A stretch of 64,000 bases of DNA, from contig JAOWCC010000311.1 in the NCBI GenBank assembly GCA_030867875.1, forward strand, positions 248,001 to 312,000, given 5' to 3'. A program made the translations under genes and the position numbers. Origin of the DNA: Actinernus sp. WN-2022. Its lineage: Eukaryota; Cnidaria; Anthozoa; Actiniaria; Actinernidae. Position 1 is the first letter of the stretch. Every line of letters begins with the position of its first letter. Positions 1 through 10,366 of the stretch are shown here, one piece after another. The notes under the pieces were generated by a model. That model worked only from the letters and a program-made list of their open reading frames with translations, was not told the origin of the DNA and did not search any database.

Positions 1-1
1 G

Positions 2-640
2 TCTGCTGGCTCCTTTTCAAAGTACCTGGCCAGAATCTTCAAAGTAAACCTTGGCTTTCACTGTACTATGAATGAAATGAGGCATGCCCTTGTAGAGCAT
101 TTTAGGTCAAGCTCTGAGTGTGGTGATGTTACTTTAGCAGAGTCCCTTGCGCGCGTTTGTAAGCATAGCTTACGAACACAGATAAATATTTATGACAGAC
201 GTACAGAGCCTGAACGACGTTCGAAAGCGTTATATTACCTCAACAGCTCAGCAGTTTCTTCTATTTTAGACGAAGCCGTTCCCGGACCCTTTTCAAGAAT
301 TTCAAGTGACACAGACGAAGATAATTCGTCAGAATCAGAGACCATTCCTAGTGTAGGAGAAATTGTGGCTCTCGTCCCAGGAGGGAACAGCTCTACCGCT
401 CATGACATTTTCATCGCCAAAGTTTTAAAGTATAACGCAAATGGACATACGGCTCGACTGGCTTGGTTCAAAGAACTAGAAGACACTCCAGACCATTTCG
501 TATTCCAAGTGGGCTCTCATGTTTGGCAAGAAAATGTAAAATCTTTGATTTACCCTATAGACTTTTTATACCAACGTCACAAAGTGGAACATACGAACTC
601 AGAACCACTAGAAAATACATTTATGCTCAAGTCGGTATGA
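2..640 (+). CDS. Crypton-like tyrosine recombinase YR1, copy 1 (3' part)
   Basis: C-terminal 212 residues of YR1; the start lies outside the window. It keeps the box II motif NEMRH and the presumed nucleophile in NIYDRRT, followed by an acidic linker and the roughly 95-residue C-terminal domain. It differs from copies 2 and 3 by several substitutions (for example LENTFMLKSV against LEKTFMRKSV at the end), so it is the most diverged of the three array members. No stop interrupts the visible part. Confidence 0.75.
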   Translation, partial: SAGSFSKYLARIFKVNLGFHCTMNEMRHALVEHFRSSSECGDVTLAESLARVCKHSLRTQINIYDRRTEPERRSKALYYLNSSAVSSILDEAVPGPFSRISSDTDEDNSSESETIPSVGEIVALVPGGNSSTAHDIFIAKVLKYNANGHTARLAWFKELEDTPDHFVFQVGSHVWQENVKSLIYPIDFLYQRHKVEHTNSEPLENTFMLKSV

Positions 641-1057
641 GAGGACGACCAAACATTTAGCCCTCATCAGTACCAACCTTGACATGTTGTTGAAGGAAGT
701 GCCGGATAAAGTTTATTTCTTTCTCGTAAAACAAATGTTATGCAAAACCACTCAAACACATTTATCAATTTGCTTTAATCCTTCCTGCTCTCCTATTCAC
801 AAATTAATACCAAGTTTTGATTATGTTTCAAACAAAAAAAAACAGGAATCAAAAGCTTTCATTCATTAGAACAATTGTTTCACACCCAAGTCCTTTTGCA
901 ACCAACAAAATCACAACTACTAAATCTCTGCTACGTTACAATTAATGTTACTAGATTGGAATTACTAGTCGTAACCTAATTATCTTGATACAGCACGTCT
1001 AAGCGTCGTCATAACAAGAAACTTGACGCCTATCGTCTTCAAAAGTACAAAGCTAAG

Positions 1058-1315
1058 ATGCAGCCTCGCGAGGAAGAGTTGTGCAACATCTGTTGTACAT
1101 TTAAGGAGGAAACGTCAAAACCAGCTCGATGCTGCAGAGTTTCTATGCACGAGTCATGCCTGGTGAAGTGGTTTAATAACGCCGAAACCAATGATCCTTA
1201 CCTCTCCCGATTTTGCCGTAGGTCACTCCTGCCTGTTAACGGCGCCGATGTTAGCGAACATTTTGTATCTTGTGATCGATTGATCTATTTATTTGAACAC
1301 GTGAATTTCAAATAA
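1058..1315 (+). CDS. Small RING-like zinc-binding protein, copy 1
   Basis: 85 residues. A Cys-x2-Cys pair (ELCNICC) is followed by CCRVSMHESC, which gives the Cys-x-His-x2-Cys-like centre of a RING finger, then a final cysteine in SRFCRRS. A canonical RING ends in Cys-Pro-x-Cys; here one of the last cysteines is missing, so the second zinc site may be degenerate. It starts 418 bp after the YR1 stop on the same strand and is identical in copy 2, so it is probably part of the same mobile unit. A ubiquitin-ligase role is only suggested by the fold. It could also be a decayed 3' exon. Confidence 0.5.
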   Translation: MQPREEELCNICCTFKEETSKPARCCRVSMHESCLVKWFNNAETNDPYLSRFCRRSLLPVNGADVSEHFVSCDRLIYLFEHVNFK

Positions 1316-1336
1316 GAACATAATTCATCGCCCCTG

Positions 1337-1359
1337 GGGTTAGGGTTGGGCCCTAACCC
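1337..1359. repeat. Fold-back of telomere-like TTAGGG motifs
   Basis: A 9-bp stem, GGGTTAGGG against CCCTAACCC, encloses a 5-base spacer just after the RING-like ORF. It recurs at 4594-4616 in copy 2 and is lost in the diverged copy near 34290. Confidence 0.8.
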
Positions 1360-1707
1360 AGTGAGCGACTATAGCAATTTCGATTATTGGACTATATTCG
1401 GAGTAACGTACCGGTGGTGACATCCACCAATAGATTGGGTCTGGGTACGTGCCAATCTACCCCAGCACCTGAGATGGGACGATACAAATATATATAATGT
1501 AAGACCAGGTTAATAGTACATTTGCATGATGATGTCACATACAACAACTACCAGAACTCTTTGCGCGAATCCTTTTGTTCCTCTATTTTGGACCATTGTC
1601 TTGGAATTCTCAAAGGAGTTTAAAAATCTGAATGAGAAAGATAATTTGAAAAGGATTCTGGTAGTTGTAGTAAAATGACGCCATAATGAAAATGTCATAT
1701 TGAGCAC

Positions 1708-1800
1708 ATGGCAGATCTCGCAATGGACAACAACAACGGTGGCAAAAAGCTGAACCACAAAAATGTTTTTCTGGGTTCTCATCTGAAGTATTTTTCATAA
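1708..1800 (+). CDS. Micro-ORF of the unit, copy 1
   Basis: A 30-residue ORF starts MADLAMDNNNGGKK. The start is conserved in four places (1708, 4965, 34646 and about 28859), but downstream lengths differ by frameshift: the 34646 copy stays open for 77 residues. It may be the first exon of a longer protein or a remnant. No known domain. Confidence 0.25.
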   Translation: MADLAMDNNNGGKKLNHKNVFLGSHLKYFS

Positions 1801-2163
1801 AGAAATTGTCCTTTTGCAGGAACGCAATCACGTGGTTATGTATGCTGGTTCACAAAAAAAAAAGGAACGCATCCAACGCTTTCCCCTGGAGATCACAAAC
1901 TCAATTCATTATTCGTTTACAAAGTATTATATCAGCACGTGACGTTTCCTGCAAAAGGCCTATTGGTTGCCATAATAACGGCGGGAGGGTATGGGGTTTA
2001 CTTCCAATTTAGATCATGGAATACTTCAGTGTGTTATTCTTGCGAGCATTTCTTTTGAAAAATATTTTATTCCTATAGGATTTTTTCATCCTTACTGATT
2101 GGAAGAACGCTTTATATATAAAGGATGGATGTGATGAAAAGTCACGTGGTAAGCTCTAGTGCT

Positions 2164-2216
2164 AAGTATATAGTTTTATATATAGTTTTATATATAGTTT
2201 TATATATAGTTTTATT
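2164..2216 (+). repeat. 13-bp AT-rich tandem repeat
   Basis: About four tandem copies of TATATATAGTTTT. The same array sits at about 5424-5473 in the next unit, and a single copy is left in the 35-kb unit. Confidence 0.85.
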
Positions 2217-2269
2217 GTTAATGTTAAAGAAAAGACTATAGCGATGATTTAGATTTTTGGACTATATAA

Positions 2270-2380
2270 GAGTCTAGGAGCAATGTACTAAGGCATCTAC
2301 CAATAGATTGGGTTTGGGTGCGTGCCACTCTACCCCATCACGTTAGTCGGAGACTATAAACAGACCTTATGGCACACCAA
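2270..2380 (+). promoter_or_regulatory. Putative YR1 promoter, copy 2
   Basis: A block conserved between unit copies contains AATAGATTGGGT, a GTGCGTGCCACTCTACCCCA stretch and a TATAAA box at 2355-2360, about 80 bp before the YR1 start codon. A related block without a clear gene lies at 1428-1500 in the same unit. Further copies occur near 28770, near 35150 and, inverted, at 30018-30165. The promoter role is inferred from the TATA box and position. Confidence 0.5.
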
Positions 2381-2436
2381 TAAAAAAGAAGATAGATCCA
2401 TCTACTTTTAAAAAAGTAATCTCGGATGTCCAAGAA

Positions 2437-3897
2437 ATGACCAAGTTCTTTAGTTCGGAGATAAATCACCAACAACCAAGAATGAGTACTTCTACTATGG
2501 AAAAGCACCTGGAACGGTTGATGTTCTTTCTAGTTTACTGGTCAGACGAGTTGCATGTAACAGTTCATCTAAGTCTTGTTGATGATCTTAAAGTTGTGGA
2601 AGATTTCATTGCTTATTTAAAGGAAGACAGGCGTGTTCAAAATACGACCGCTGCATGCTATGTGCAGTCCCTCATTACTGCTTCCAAATGTCTCCACGCT
2701 GACAAAAACAGAAAAGATTATGCAGCAGTCCAAAGCATATCAGATCTACGTGCACTACAGAGCCAACTACAAAGAGAACATACAGCCATAGCTGCAAATA
2801 GTACGCCACATGCTCTCCGATTATTATCGCCCCAGTTTCAAGAGCTAACACGAACCCTTCATTGTCTGTACGAGGATGCGACTGGCATAGAAAGAGCACG
2901 AATACGTATAGATTTTATCATGTTGCTTCTGTTTGCAGTTAACCCAGGTAGAGCCAAAGAATTTAGAACTCTTTGCCTTTTAACAAATGTCGAAGATGGC
3001 GAAGAGCCTAAGTTGGTAGAAAGATTGTCTGAAGCAGAAAATTGTATTGCCTTTACAAGAAATGACCATGTGTGGTTGATCGACAAAGGCTACAAAACCG
3101 TCAGAAAGCATGGGCCCAATGTTAGTCGTTTCGATAACAATTTCCAATTTGTAACTTTTCACTTGAAACTCTACTGCGAGAAGTCTCGAGCACGTATTCT
3201 AGCAAGGGGATGTAAACATGACTTGTTCTTTGTCAACAAACACGGCCTCCCATTCCAGTCTGCTGGCTCCTTTTCAAAGTACCTGGCCAGAATCTTCAAA
3301 GTAAACCTTGGCTTTCACTGTACTATGAATGAAATGAGGCATGCCCTTGTAGAGCATTTTAGGTCAAGCTCTGAGTGTGGTGATGTTACTTTAGCAGAGT
3401 CCCTTGCGCGCGTTTGTAAGCATAGCTTACGAACACAGATAAATATTTATGACAGACGTACAGAGCCTGAACGACGTTCGAAAGCGTTATATTACCTCAA
3501 CAGCTCAGCAGTTTCTTCTATTTTAGACGAAGCCGTTCCCGGACCCTCTTCAAGAATTTCAAGTGACACAGACGAAGATAATTCGTCAAAATCACAGAAC
3601 ATTCCTAGTGTAGGAGAAATGGTGGCTCTCGTCCCAGGAGGGAACAGCACTACCGCTCATGACATTTTCATCGCCAAAGTTTTAAAGTATAACGCAAATG
3701 GACATACGGCTCGACTGGCTTGGTTCAAAGAACTAGAAGACACTCCAGACCATTTCGTATTCCAAATGGGCTCTCATGTTTGGCAAGAAAATGTAAAATC
3801 TTTGATTTACCCTATAGACTTTTTATACCAACGTCACAAAGTGGAACATACCAACTCAGAACCACTAGAAAAGACATTTATGCGCAAGTCGGTATGA
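2437..3897 (+). CDS. Crypton-like tyrosine recombinase YR1, copy 2 (full length)
   Basis: 486 residues, uninterrupted. Residues 1-150 are helical like a core-binding domain. The catalytic part shows Arg172 in NPGRAKEFRTL, candidate lysines in KGYKTVRKHGP (220-224), box II NEMRH with Arg301, and Tyr338 in KHSLRTQINIYDRRT. This is the order of tyrosine recombinases, with the usual first His of box II replaced by Asn. Residues 391-486 form a separate Trp/Val-rich domain that could be a Tudor/SH3-like reader. I take the first in-frame ATG; the frame stays open upstream to a TAG without another ATG. No reverse transcriptase accompanies it, so Crypton-like rather than DIRS-like. Confidence 0.85.
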   Translation: MTKFFSSEINHQQPRMSTSTMEKHLERLMFFLVYWSDELHVTVHLSLVDDLKVVEDFIAYLKEDRRVQNTTAACYVQSLITASKCLHADKNRKDYAAVQSISDLRALQSQLQREHTAIAANSTPHALRLLSPQFQELTRTLHCLYEDATGIERARIRIDFIMLLLFAVNPGRAKEFRTLCLLTNVEDGEEPKLVERLSEAENCIAFTRNDHVWLIDKGYKTVRKHGPNVSRFDNNFQFVTFHLKLYCEKSRARILARGCKHDLFFVNKHGLPFQSAGSFSKYLARIFKVNLGFHCTMNEMRHALVEHFRSSSECGDVTLAESLARVCKHSLRTQINIYDRRTEPERRSKALYYLNSSAVSSILDEAVPGPSSRISSDTDEDNSSKSQNIPSVGEMVALVPGGNSTTAHDIFIAKVLKYNANGHTARLAWFKELEDTPDHFVFQMGSHVWQENVKSLIYPIDFLYQRHKVEHTNSEPLEKTFMRKSV

Positions 3898-4314
3898 GAG
3901 GACGACCAAACATTTAGCCCGCATCAGTACCAACCTTGACATGTTGTTGAAGGAAGTGCCGGATAAAGTTTATTTCTTTCTCGTAAAACAAATGTTATGC
4001 AAAACCACTCAAACACATTTATCAATTTGCTTTAATCCTTCCTGCTCTCCTATTCACAAATTAATACCAAGTTTTGATTATGTTTCAAACAAAAAAAAAC
4101 AGGAATCAAAAGCTTTCATTCATTAGAACAATTGTTTCACACCCAAGTCCTTTTGCAACCAACAAAATCACAACTACTAAATCTCTGCTACGTTACAATT
4201 AATGTTACTAGATTGGAATTACTAGTCGTAACCTAATTATCTTGATACAGCACGTCTAAGCGTCGTCATAACAAGAAACTTGACGCCTATCGTCTTCAAA
4301 AGTACAAAGCTAAG

Positions 4315-4572
4315 ATGCAGCCTCGCGAGGAAGAGTTGTGCAACATCTGTTGTACATTTAAGGAGGAAACGTCAAAACCAGCTCGATGCTGCAGAGTTTC
4401 TATGCACGAGTCATGCCTGGTGAAGTGGTTTAATAACGCCGAAACCAATGATCCTTACCTCTCCCGATTTTGCCGTAGGTCACTCCTGCCTGTTAACGGC
4501 GCCGATGTTAGCGAACATTTTGTATCTTGTGATCGATTGATCTATTTATTTGAACACGTGAATTTCAAATAA
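4315..4572 (+). CDS. Small RING-like zinc-binding protein, copy 2
   Basis: Identical in protein sequence to the ORF at 1058-1315: 85 residues with Cys-x2-Cys, CCRVSMHESC and a lone final cysteine. It follows YR1 copy 2 by 417 bp. Perfect identity between copies more likely reflects recent duplication than proven function. Confidence 0.5.
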   Translation: MQPREEELCNICCTFKEETSKPARCCRVSMHESCLVKWFNNAETNDPYLSRFCRRSLLPVNGADVSEHFVSCDRLIYLFEHVNFK

Positions 4573-4964
4573 GAACATAATTCATCGCCCCTGGGGTTAG
4601 GGTTGGGCCCTAACCCAGTGAGCGACTATAGCAATTTCGATTATTGGACTATATTCGGAGTAACGTACCGGTGGTGACATCCACCAATAGATTGGGTCTG
4701 GGTACGTGCCAATCTACCCCAGCACCTGAGATGGGACGATACAAATATATATAATGTAAGACCAGGTTAATAGTACATTTGCATGATGATGTCACATACA
4801 ACAACTACCAGAACTCTTTGCGCGAATCCTTTTGTTCCTCTATTTTGGACCATTGTCTTGGAATTCTCAAAGGAGTTTAAAAATCTGAATGAGAAAGATA
4901 ATTTGAAAAGGATTCTGGTAGTTGTAGTAAAATGACGCCATAATGAAAATGTCATATTGAGCAC

Positions 4965-5057
4965 ATGGCAGATCTCGCAATGGACAACAACAACGGTGGC
5001 AAAAAGCTGAACCACAAAAATGTTTTTCTGGGTTCTCATCTGAAGTATTTTTCATAA
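4965..5057 (+). CDS. Micro-ORF of the unit, copy 2
   Basis: Same 30-residue frame as at 1708-1800, beginning MADLAMDNNNGG. No recognisable domain; listed because its start is conserved in four copies. Confidence 0.25.
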   Translation: MADLAMDNNNGGKKLNHKNVFLGSHLKYFS

Positions 5058-5527
5058 AGAAATTGTCCTTTTGCAGGAACGCAATCACGTGGTTATGTAT
5101 GCTGGTTCACAAAAAAAAAAAGGAACGCATCCAACGCTTTCCCCTGGAGATCACAAACTCAATTCATTATTCGTTTACAAAGTATTATATCAGCACGTGA
5201 CGTTTCCTGCAAAAGGCCTATTGGTTGCCATAATAACGGCGGGAGGGTATGGGGTTTACTTCCAATTTAGATCATGGAATACTTCAGTGTGTTATTCTTG
5301 CGAGCATTTCTTTTGAAAAATATTTTATTCCTATAGGATTTTTTCATCCTTACTGATTGGAAGAACGCTTTATATATAAAGGATGGATGTGATGAAAAGT
5401 CACGTGGTAAGCTCTAGTGCTAAGTATATAGTTTTATATATAGTTTTATATATAGTTTTATATATAGTTTTATTGTTAATGTTAAAGAAAAGACTATAGC
5501 GATGATTTAGATTTTTGGACTATATTA

Positions 5528-5638
5528 GAGTCTAGGAGCAATGTACTAAGGCATCTACCAATAGATTGGGTTTGGGTGCGTGCCACTCTACCCCATCACG
5601 TTAGTCGGAGACTATAAACAGACCTTATGGCACACCAA
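5528..5638 (+). promoter_or_regulatory. Putative YR1 promoter, copy 3
   Basis: Near-identical repeat of the block at 2270-2380, with the TATAAA box about 80 bp before the YR1 start codon at 5695. Confidence 0.5.
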
Positions 5639-5694
5639 TAAAAAAGAAGATAGATCCATCTACTTTTAAAAAAGTAATCTCGGATGTCCAAGAA

Positions 5695-7155
5695 ATGACC
5701 AAGTTCTTTAGTTCGGAGATAAATCACCAACAACCAAGAATGAGTACTTCTACTATGGAAAAGCACCTGGAACGGTTGATGTTCTTTCTAGTTTACTGGT
5801 CAGACGAGTTGCATGTAACAGTTCATCTAAGTCTTGTTGATGATCTTAAAGTTGTGGAAGATTTCATTGCTTATTTAAAGGAAGACAGGCGTGTTCAAAA
5901 TACGACCGCTGCATGCTATGTGCAGTCCCTCATTACTGCTTCCAAATGTCTCCACGCTGACAAAAACAGAAATGATTATGCAGCAGTCCAAAGCATATCA
6001 GATCTACGTGCACTACAGAGCCAACTACAAAGAGAACATACAGCCATAGCTGCAAATAGTACGCCACATGCTCTCCGATTATTATCGCCCCAGTTTCAAG
6101 AGCTAACACGAACCCTTCATTGTCTGTACGAGGATGCGACTGGCATAGAAAGAGCACGAATACGTATAGATTTTATCATGTTGCTTCTGTTTGCAGTTAA
6201 CCCAGGTAGAGCCAAAGAATTTAGAACTCTTTGCCTTTTAACAAATGTCGAAGATGGCGAAGAGCCTAAGTTGGTAGAAAGATTGTCTGAAGCAGAAAAT
6301 TGTATTGCCTTTACAAGAAATGACCATGTGTGGTTGATCGACAAAGGCTACAAAACCGTCAGAAAGCATGGGCCCAATGTTAGTCGTTTCGATAACAATT
6401 TCCAATTTGTAACTTTTCACTTGAAACTCTACTGCGAGAAGTCTCGAGCACGTATTCTAGCAAGGGGATGTAAACATGACTTGTTCTTTGTCAACAAACA
6501 CGGCCTCCCATTCCAGTCTGCTGGCTCCTTTTCAAAGTACCTGGCCAGAATCTTCAAAGTAAACCTTGGCTTTCACTGTACTATGAATGAAATGAGGCAT
6601 GCCCTTGTAGAGCATTTTAGGTCAAGCTCTGAGTGTGGTGATGTTACTTTAGCAGAGTCCCTTGCGCGCGTTTGTAAGCATAGCTTACGAACACAGATAA
6701 ATATTTATGACAGACGTACAGAGCCTGAACGACGTTCGAAAGCGTTATATTACCTCAACAGCTCAGCAGTTTCTTCTATTTTAGACGAAGCCGTTCCCGG
6801 ACCCTCTTCAAGAATTTCAAGTGACACAGACGAAGATAATTCGTCAAAATCACAGAACATTCCTAGTGTAGGAGAAATGGTGGCTCTCGTCCCAGGAGGG
6901 AACAGCACTACCGCTCATGACATTTTCATCGCCAAAGTTTTAAAGTATAACGCAAATGGACATACGGCTCGACTGGCTTGGTTCAAAGAACTAGAAGACA
7001 CTCCAGACCATTTCGTATTCCAAATGGGCTCTCATGTTTGGCAAGAAAATGTAAAATCTTTGATTTACCCTATAGACTTTTTATACCAACGTCACAAAGT
7101 GGAACATACGAACTCAGAACCACTAGAAAAGACATTTATGCGCAAGTCGGTATGA
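5695..7155 (+). CDS. Crypton-like tyrosine recombinase YR1, copy 3 (full length)
   Basis: 486 residues, intact and almost identical to copy 2 (Lys93 to Asn is the visible change). All active-site candidates (Arg172, Lys220/224, Arg301, Tyr338) and the C-terminal domain are kept. A LINE begins 45 bp after its stop, so the coding region escaped the insertion while the unit's RING gene was separated from it. Two intact neighbouring copies make this the likeliest active recombinase in the window. Confidence 0.85.
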   Translation: MTKFFSSEINHQQPRMSTSTMEKHLERLMFFLVYWSDELHVTVHLSLVDDLKVVEDFIAYLKEDRRVQNTTAACYVQSLITASKCLHADKNRNDYAAVQSISDLRALQSQLQREHTAIAANSTPHALRLLSPQFQELTRTLHCLYEDATGIERARIRIDFIMLLLFAVNPGRAKEFRTLCLLTNVEDGEEPKLVERLSEAENCIAFTRNDHVWLIDKGYKTVRKHGPNVSRFDNNFQFVTFHLKLYCEKSRARILARGCKHDLFFVNKHGLPFQSAGSFSKYLARIFKVNLGFHCTMNEMRHALVEHFRSSSECGDVTLAESLARVCKHSLRTQINIYDRRTEPERRSKALYYLNSSAVSSILDEAVPGPSSRISSDTDEDNSSKSQNIPSVGEMVALVPGGNSTTAHDIFIAKVLKYNANGHTARLAWFKELEDTPDHFVFQMGSHVWQENVKSLIYPIDFLYQRHKVEHTNSEPLEKTFMRKSV

Positions 7156-7193
7156 GAGGACGACCAAACATTTAGCCCGCATCAGTACCAACC

Positions 7194-10034
7194 TTGACAT
7201 GTTTTCACTGCAATACTAGAAGCTTAAATAAACAATTTAACCAACTTCATGACTTGCTACTAACTCTTGACAAAGAATTTAGCATAATAGGTGTAAGTGA
7301 AACAAAACTGAATAACTGCTCATTTGCTGATATCGAGTTACCCAACTATGAATTTATAAGACATGACTCGCCAACCCAAGCAGGTGGTGTGGGACTATAT
7401 ATTCATAATAATGTTGATTATCAATTGAGACCTGACCTTAATTTATTACTAGATAACTGTGAAAATTTATGGATTGAAGTCTTAACATCTCGGAAAGAAA
7501 AGAACTTAATTATTGGTTTAATATATAGACATCCTCACTCTAATTTTTCAAATTTCAATGAATTACTATCAGACAAAATAAGTACAATTTCCAAGGAAAA
7601 AAAACAAATTGTTATAATGGGAGATATAAACATTGACTTAATCAAATACAACTCACATCAACCAACCAGTGATTATCTAGACATGTTATACTCTAATTTT
7701 TGCTTCCCTGTAATTACTCAACCCACTAGAATTACTAACCATACGCAAACCCTTATTGACCATATTTACACAAATATTTTGGATAAGTACATTATTCCAG
7801 GGATAGGAGTTGTAGATATATCAGATCACTTACCAATATTCCTATTAATCGAGGAGGTTAAGACCAAAAAGAGCATAAGAAACAAAAAGACAAGAGACTT
7901 CAAATCATTCAATAAAGAAAAGTTCATAAATGATTTAATAAATACCAATTGGGAAATTAATGAAGATGATGTAAACATCTCATGTACAAATTTTGTAGAT
8001 AAGTTTAATTCGATAGTTAATGAGCACGTCCCTTACAGAACAATCTCTAAACAAGAATCTAAATTAATTCAAAAACCCTGGATCACAACTGCTATCTTAA
8101 AATCCATAAAACATAAACAAAATCTATATTACTCCCATTATATCAAAGGATCTGATGCCCAAAAAGCTTATTATAAAAGATATGCTAATAAATTGACGCA
8201 CATAAGAGAATTCAGCAAACAAGATTATTTTAAAGTCAAACTAACTAAGATCCAAAATAACACTAAAGAAACATGGAAAATTATTGGTCAAATCATTAAA
8301 CTAAAAAAGAAAGGTTCCTCAGTTCCCCAAAAGTTAATAAAGAATGGTAAAGAAATAACAAATCTCCAAGAGATTGCCAATCAATTTAACAATCATTTTA
8401 GAAATATTGGTCCTAACCTAGCAGAAAAAATTACACCAAGTACTAAAGATTTTAAGGATTACCTATCACCTGTCAAGTTCCCTGATAGCTTCTTTATTGA
8501 CCCAACTAATCCATATGAAATTGAAATATTAATTTCCAATCTGGACTCATCAAAAGCTTCAGGTCCTCATGGTATTCCAATAACCCTAGTGAAGTTAGCC
8601 AGTGAGCATATATGTGAACCCTTAAGTGCTATATGTAATATATCTTTCTTAACAGGTGAGTTTCCAGACTGTTTGAAACTCTCAAGAATTATACCATTAT
8701 ATAAGGCTGACTCCATATACGAATTATCGAATTACAGGCCTATCTCCATTCTATCACCTTTTTCCAAAATACTGGAAAAATTAATGTTCAAACGTTTAAC
8801 TTCATATATAGATAAACATAATCTATTCTATGAATATCAGTTTGGATTCAGGAAAAATCATTCAACTGCCTTAGCATTATGTGAAATTATTGACAATCTC
8901 CTAAATTCGATGGACCAATCCCTTTATACCTGTGCTATCTTTATAGATTTCTCAAAAGCATTCGACACTGTCAATCATGACATTCTCCTATCGAAATTAC
9001 AGCATTATGGTATTAGGGGATCCACTTTTGAATGGTTTAAGACCTACTTAACTAACCGACAACAATTTGTTGACTTGAATGGCATCCTCTCTACAACTTC
9101 TGATATTATTTGTGGTATCCCTCAGGGCTCAAATTTAGGAACCTTATTATTTCTTATATATATCAATGACATTGCAAACTGTAGTGAACTATTAGCAATA
9201 AGATTATTTGCAGATGATACAAACTGTTTCTACTCCAATAATAATATAAACAGTCTTGAGAAACAAGTTAATACAGAACTTATTCAATTAGTAGACTGGC
9301 TTAAAGCTAATAAACTTTCAATTAACGTCAAAAAGTCTAAATACATGATAATTTCATCACCCAAAAAACGAAAAACCCCATCAAACATAACATTGGGTGA
9401 CCATCCATTACAACAAACTGACTCATTTAAATATCTTGGCATCCACATAGATCAACATCTGACATGGAAACATCATGTTAATATCGTCTGTAAAAAAATT
9501 TCTAAGAATATTGGAATTATATCTAAACTACGATACTATCTTGACTTAAATACACTCAAACAAGTGTACTACTCGCTTACTCATCCCTACCTCCAGTATG
9601 GTAACATAACTTGGGCTAATACATATAAAACTTGTTTAAACCAACTAAATGTCCTAAACAATAAAGCCATACGAATAATGACATTTTCGCATTTTCAAAC
9701 CCATGCACCTCCAATATATAAAGATCTAGGTATCCTCCAATTAAAAGACATTACATTTACTCAAATTTCCCTTTTCATGTATGATTATACTAATAATAAC
9801 TTACCTTCTGCCTTCTCTAAATACTTTAAACAAGCTTCTAATATTCATTCTCACTTCACACGCTATTCCACACGTAACTATCATTTACCTTCAATTTCTA
9901 CTAACTACGGAAAATTTTCACTCAAATTCACTGGTATCCAAACTTGGAACTCAATCCCAGATTCAATTAGAAATCTTTCAAGAAACCAGTTTAAAAGAGA
10001 AATCAAACAACTTTGTTTACTTAGATATAATTGA
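7194..10034 (+). CDS. LINE ORF2: AP endonuclease plus reverse transcriptase (N-terminus missing)
   Basis: About 945 residues without a stop. The endonuclease shows IIGVSETKL, GGVGLYI, IVIMGDINID and ISDHLPIF. The reverse transcriptase shows YRPISILSPFSKILEK, FGFRKNHST, FIDFSKAFDTVNH, GIPQGSNLG and the catalytic LFADDTN, where Phe replaces the commoner Tyr. A typical WNSIPDSIRN tail ends it. The frame opens at a TTG in target DNA, so the natural start and ORF1 were lost at insertion. All catalytic motifs survive and no frameshift is seen, so the insertion is young. Family assignment is from motif pattern only. Confidence 0.92.
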   Translation: MTCFHCNTRSLNKQFNQLHDLLLTLDKEFSIIGVSETKLNNCSFADIELPNYEFIRHDSPTQAGGVGLYIHNNVDYQLRPDLNLLLDNCENLWIEVLTSRKEKNLIIGLIYRHPHSNFSNFNELLSDKISTISKEKKQIVIMGDINIDLIKYNSHQPTSDYLDMLYSNFCFPVITQPTRITNHTQTLIDHIYTNILDKYIIPGIGVVDISDHLPIFLLIEEVKTKKSIRNKKTRDFKSFNKEKFINDLINTNWEINEDDVNISCTNFVDKFNSIVNEHVPYRTISKQESKLIQKPWITTAILKSIKHKQNLYYSHYIKGSDAQKAYYKRYANKLTHIREFSKQDYFKVKLTKIQNNTKETWKIIGQIIKLKKKGSSVPQKLIKNGKEITNLQEIANQFNNHFRNIGPNLAEKITPSTKDFKDYLSPVKFPDSFFIDPTNPYEIEILISNLDSSKASGPHGIPITLVKLASEHICEPLSAICNISFLTGEFPDCLKLSRIIPLYKADSIYELSNYRPISILSPFSKILEKLMFKRLTSYIDKHNLFYEYQFGFRKNHSTALALCEIIDNLLNSMDQSLYTCAIFIDFSKAFDTVNHDILLSKLQHYGIRGSTFEWFKTYLTNRQQFVDLNGILSTTSDIICGIPQGSNLGTLLFLIYINDIANCSELLAIRLFADDTNCFYSNNNINSLEKQVNTELIQLVDWLKANKLSINVKKSKYMIISSPKKRKTPSNITLGDHPLQQTDSFKYLGIHIDQHLTWKHHVNIVCKKISKNIGIISKLRYYLDLNTLKQVYYSLTHPYLQYGNITWANTYKTCLNQLNVLNNKAIRIMTFSHFQTHAPPIYKDLGILQLKDITFTQISLFMYDYTNNNLPSAFSKYFKQASNIHSHFTRYSTRNYHLPSISTNYGKFSLKFTGIQTWNSIPDSIRNLSRNQFKREIKQLCLLRYN

Positions 10035-10366
10035 CATTAATTATATCATAGACTTCAGTGCATAATTTAATATAATTAATAATTTTATATTATTGTATTA
10101 TAGATAAATTAATTAAGATTAACTAAAATACTATATGTTAACTTATTTTATTGTCATGTCCCCTTCACAGAAATACCGCACCTTGACCTTATTTATGTGA
10201 AATTTATTTAATGGGGAGTTGGCTTCGAAAACCTAGGTTACTCCAGCTCCCCCGCACTCTCTTTCATTGTCTCTCCTTTGTAATGTATGTATATGGTAAT
10301 TTATAAGATAATTTTTCTTTTATTTTTGTAAAATTCTAAATAGTGGTGCAAATAAAGAGTATTATT
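7201..10366 (+). mobile_element. 5'-truncated CR1/Jockey-superclade LINE in unit copy 3
   Basis: Comparison with the uninterrupted unit at 3936-3950 places the insertion after the ACATGTT that follows YR1. The 3' flank resumes at TTGTTGAAGG with at most 2 bp shared, so no clear target-site duplication. The element begins inside the endonuclease domain, has no ORF1, and ends in an AT-rich 3' UTR with a short ATT-repeat tail. The weak duplication and microsatellite tail fit CR1/L2-like elements rather than L1. Confidence 0.9.

Noticed and set aside
1337..1359. Internal telomere
   Set aside because: Only one motif per strand facing each other; no repeat run.
1510..1831. Minus-strand ORFs of 73-90 codons in the unit spacer (also 4767-5088 and 34449-34766)
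   Set aside because: They overlap the micro-ORF region, have hydrophobic low-information sequence, and their lengths change with one-base indels between copies.
2675..3162. Minus-strand ORFs of 60-75 codons inside YR1, repeated in each unit
   Set aside because: They are antisense shadows of a clearly coding frame; repetition only reflects the array.
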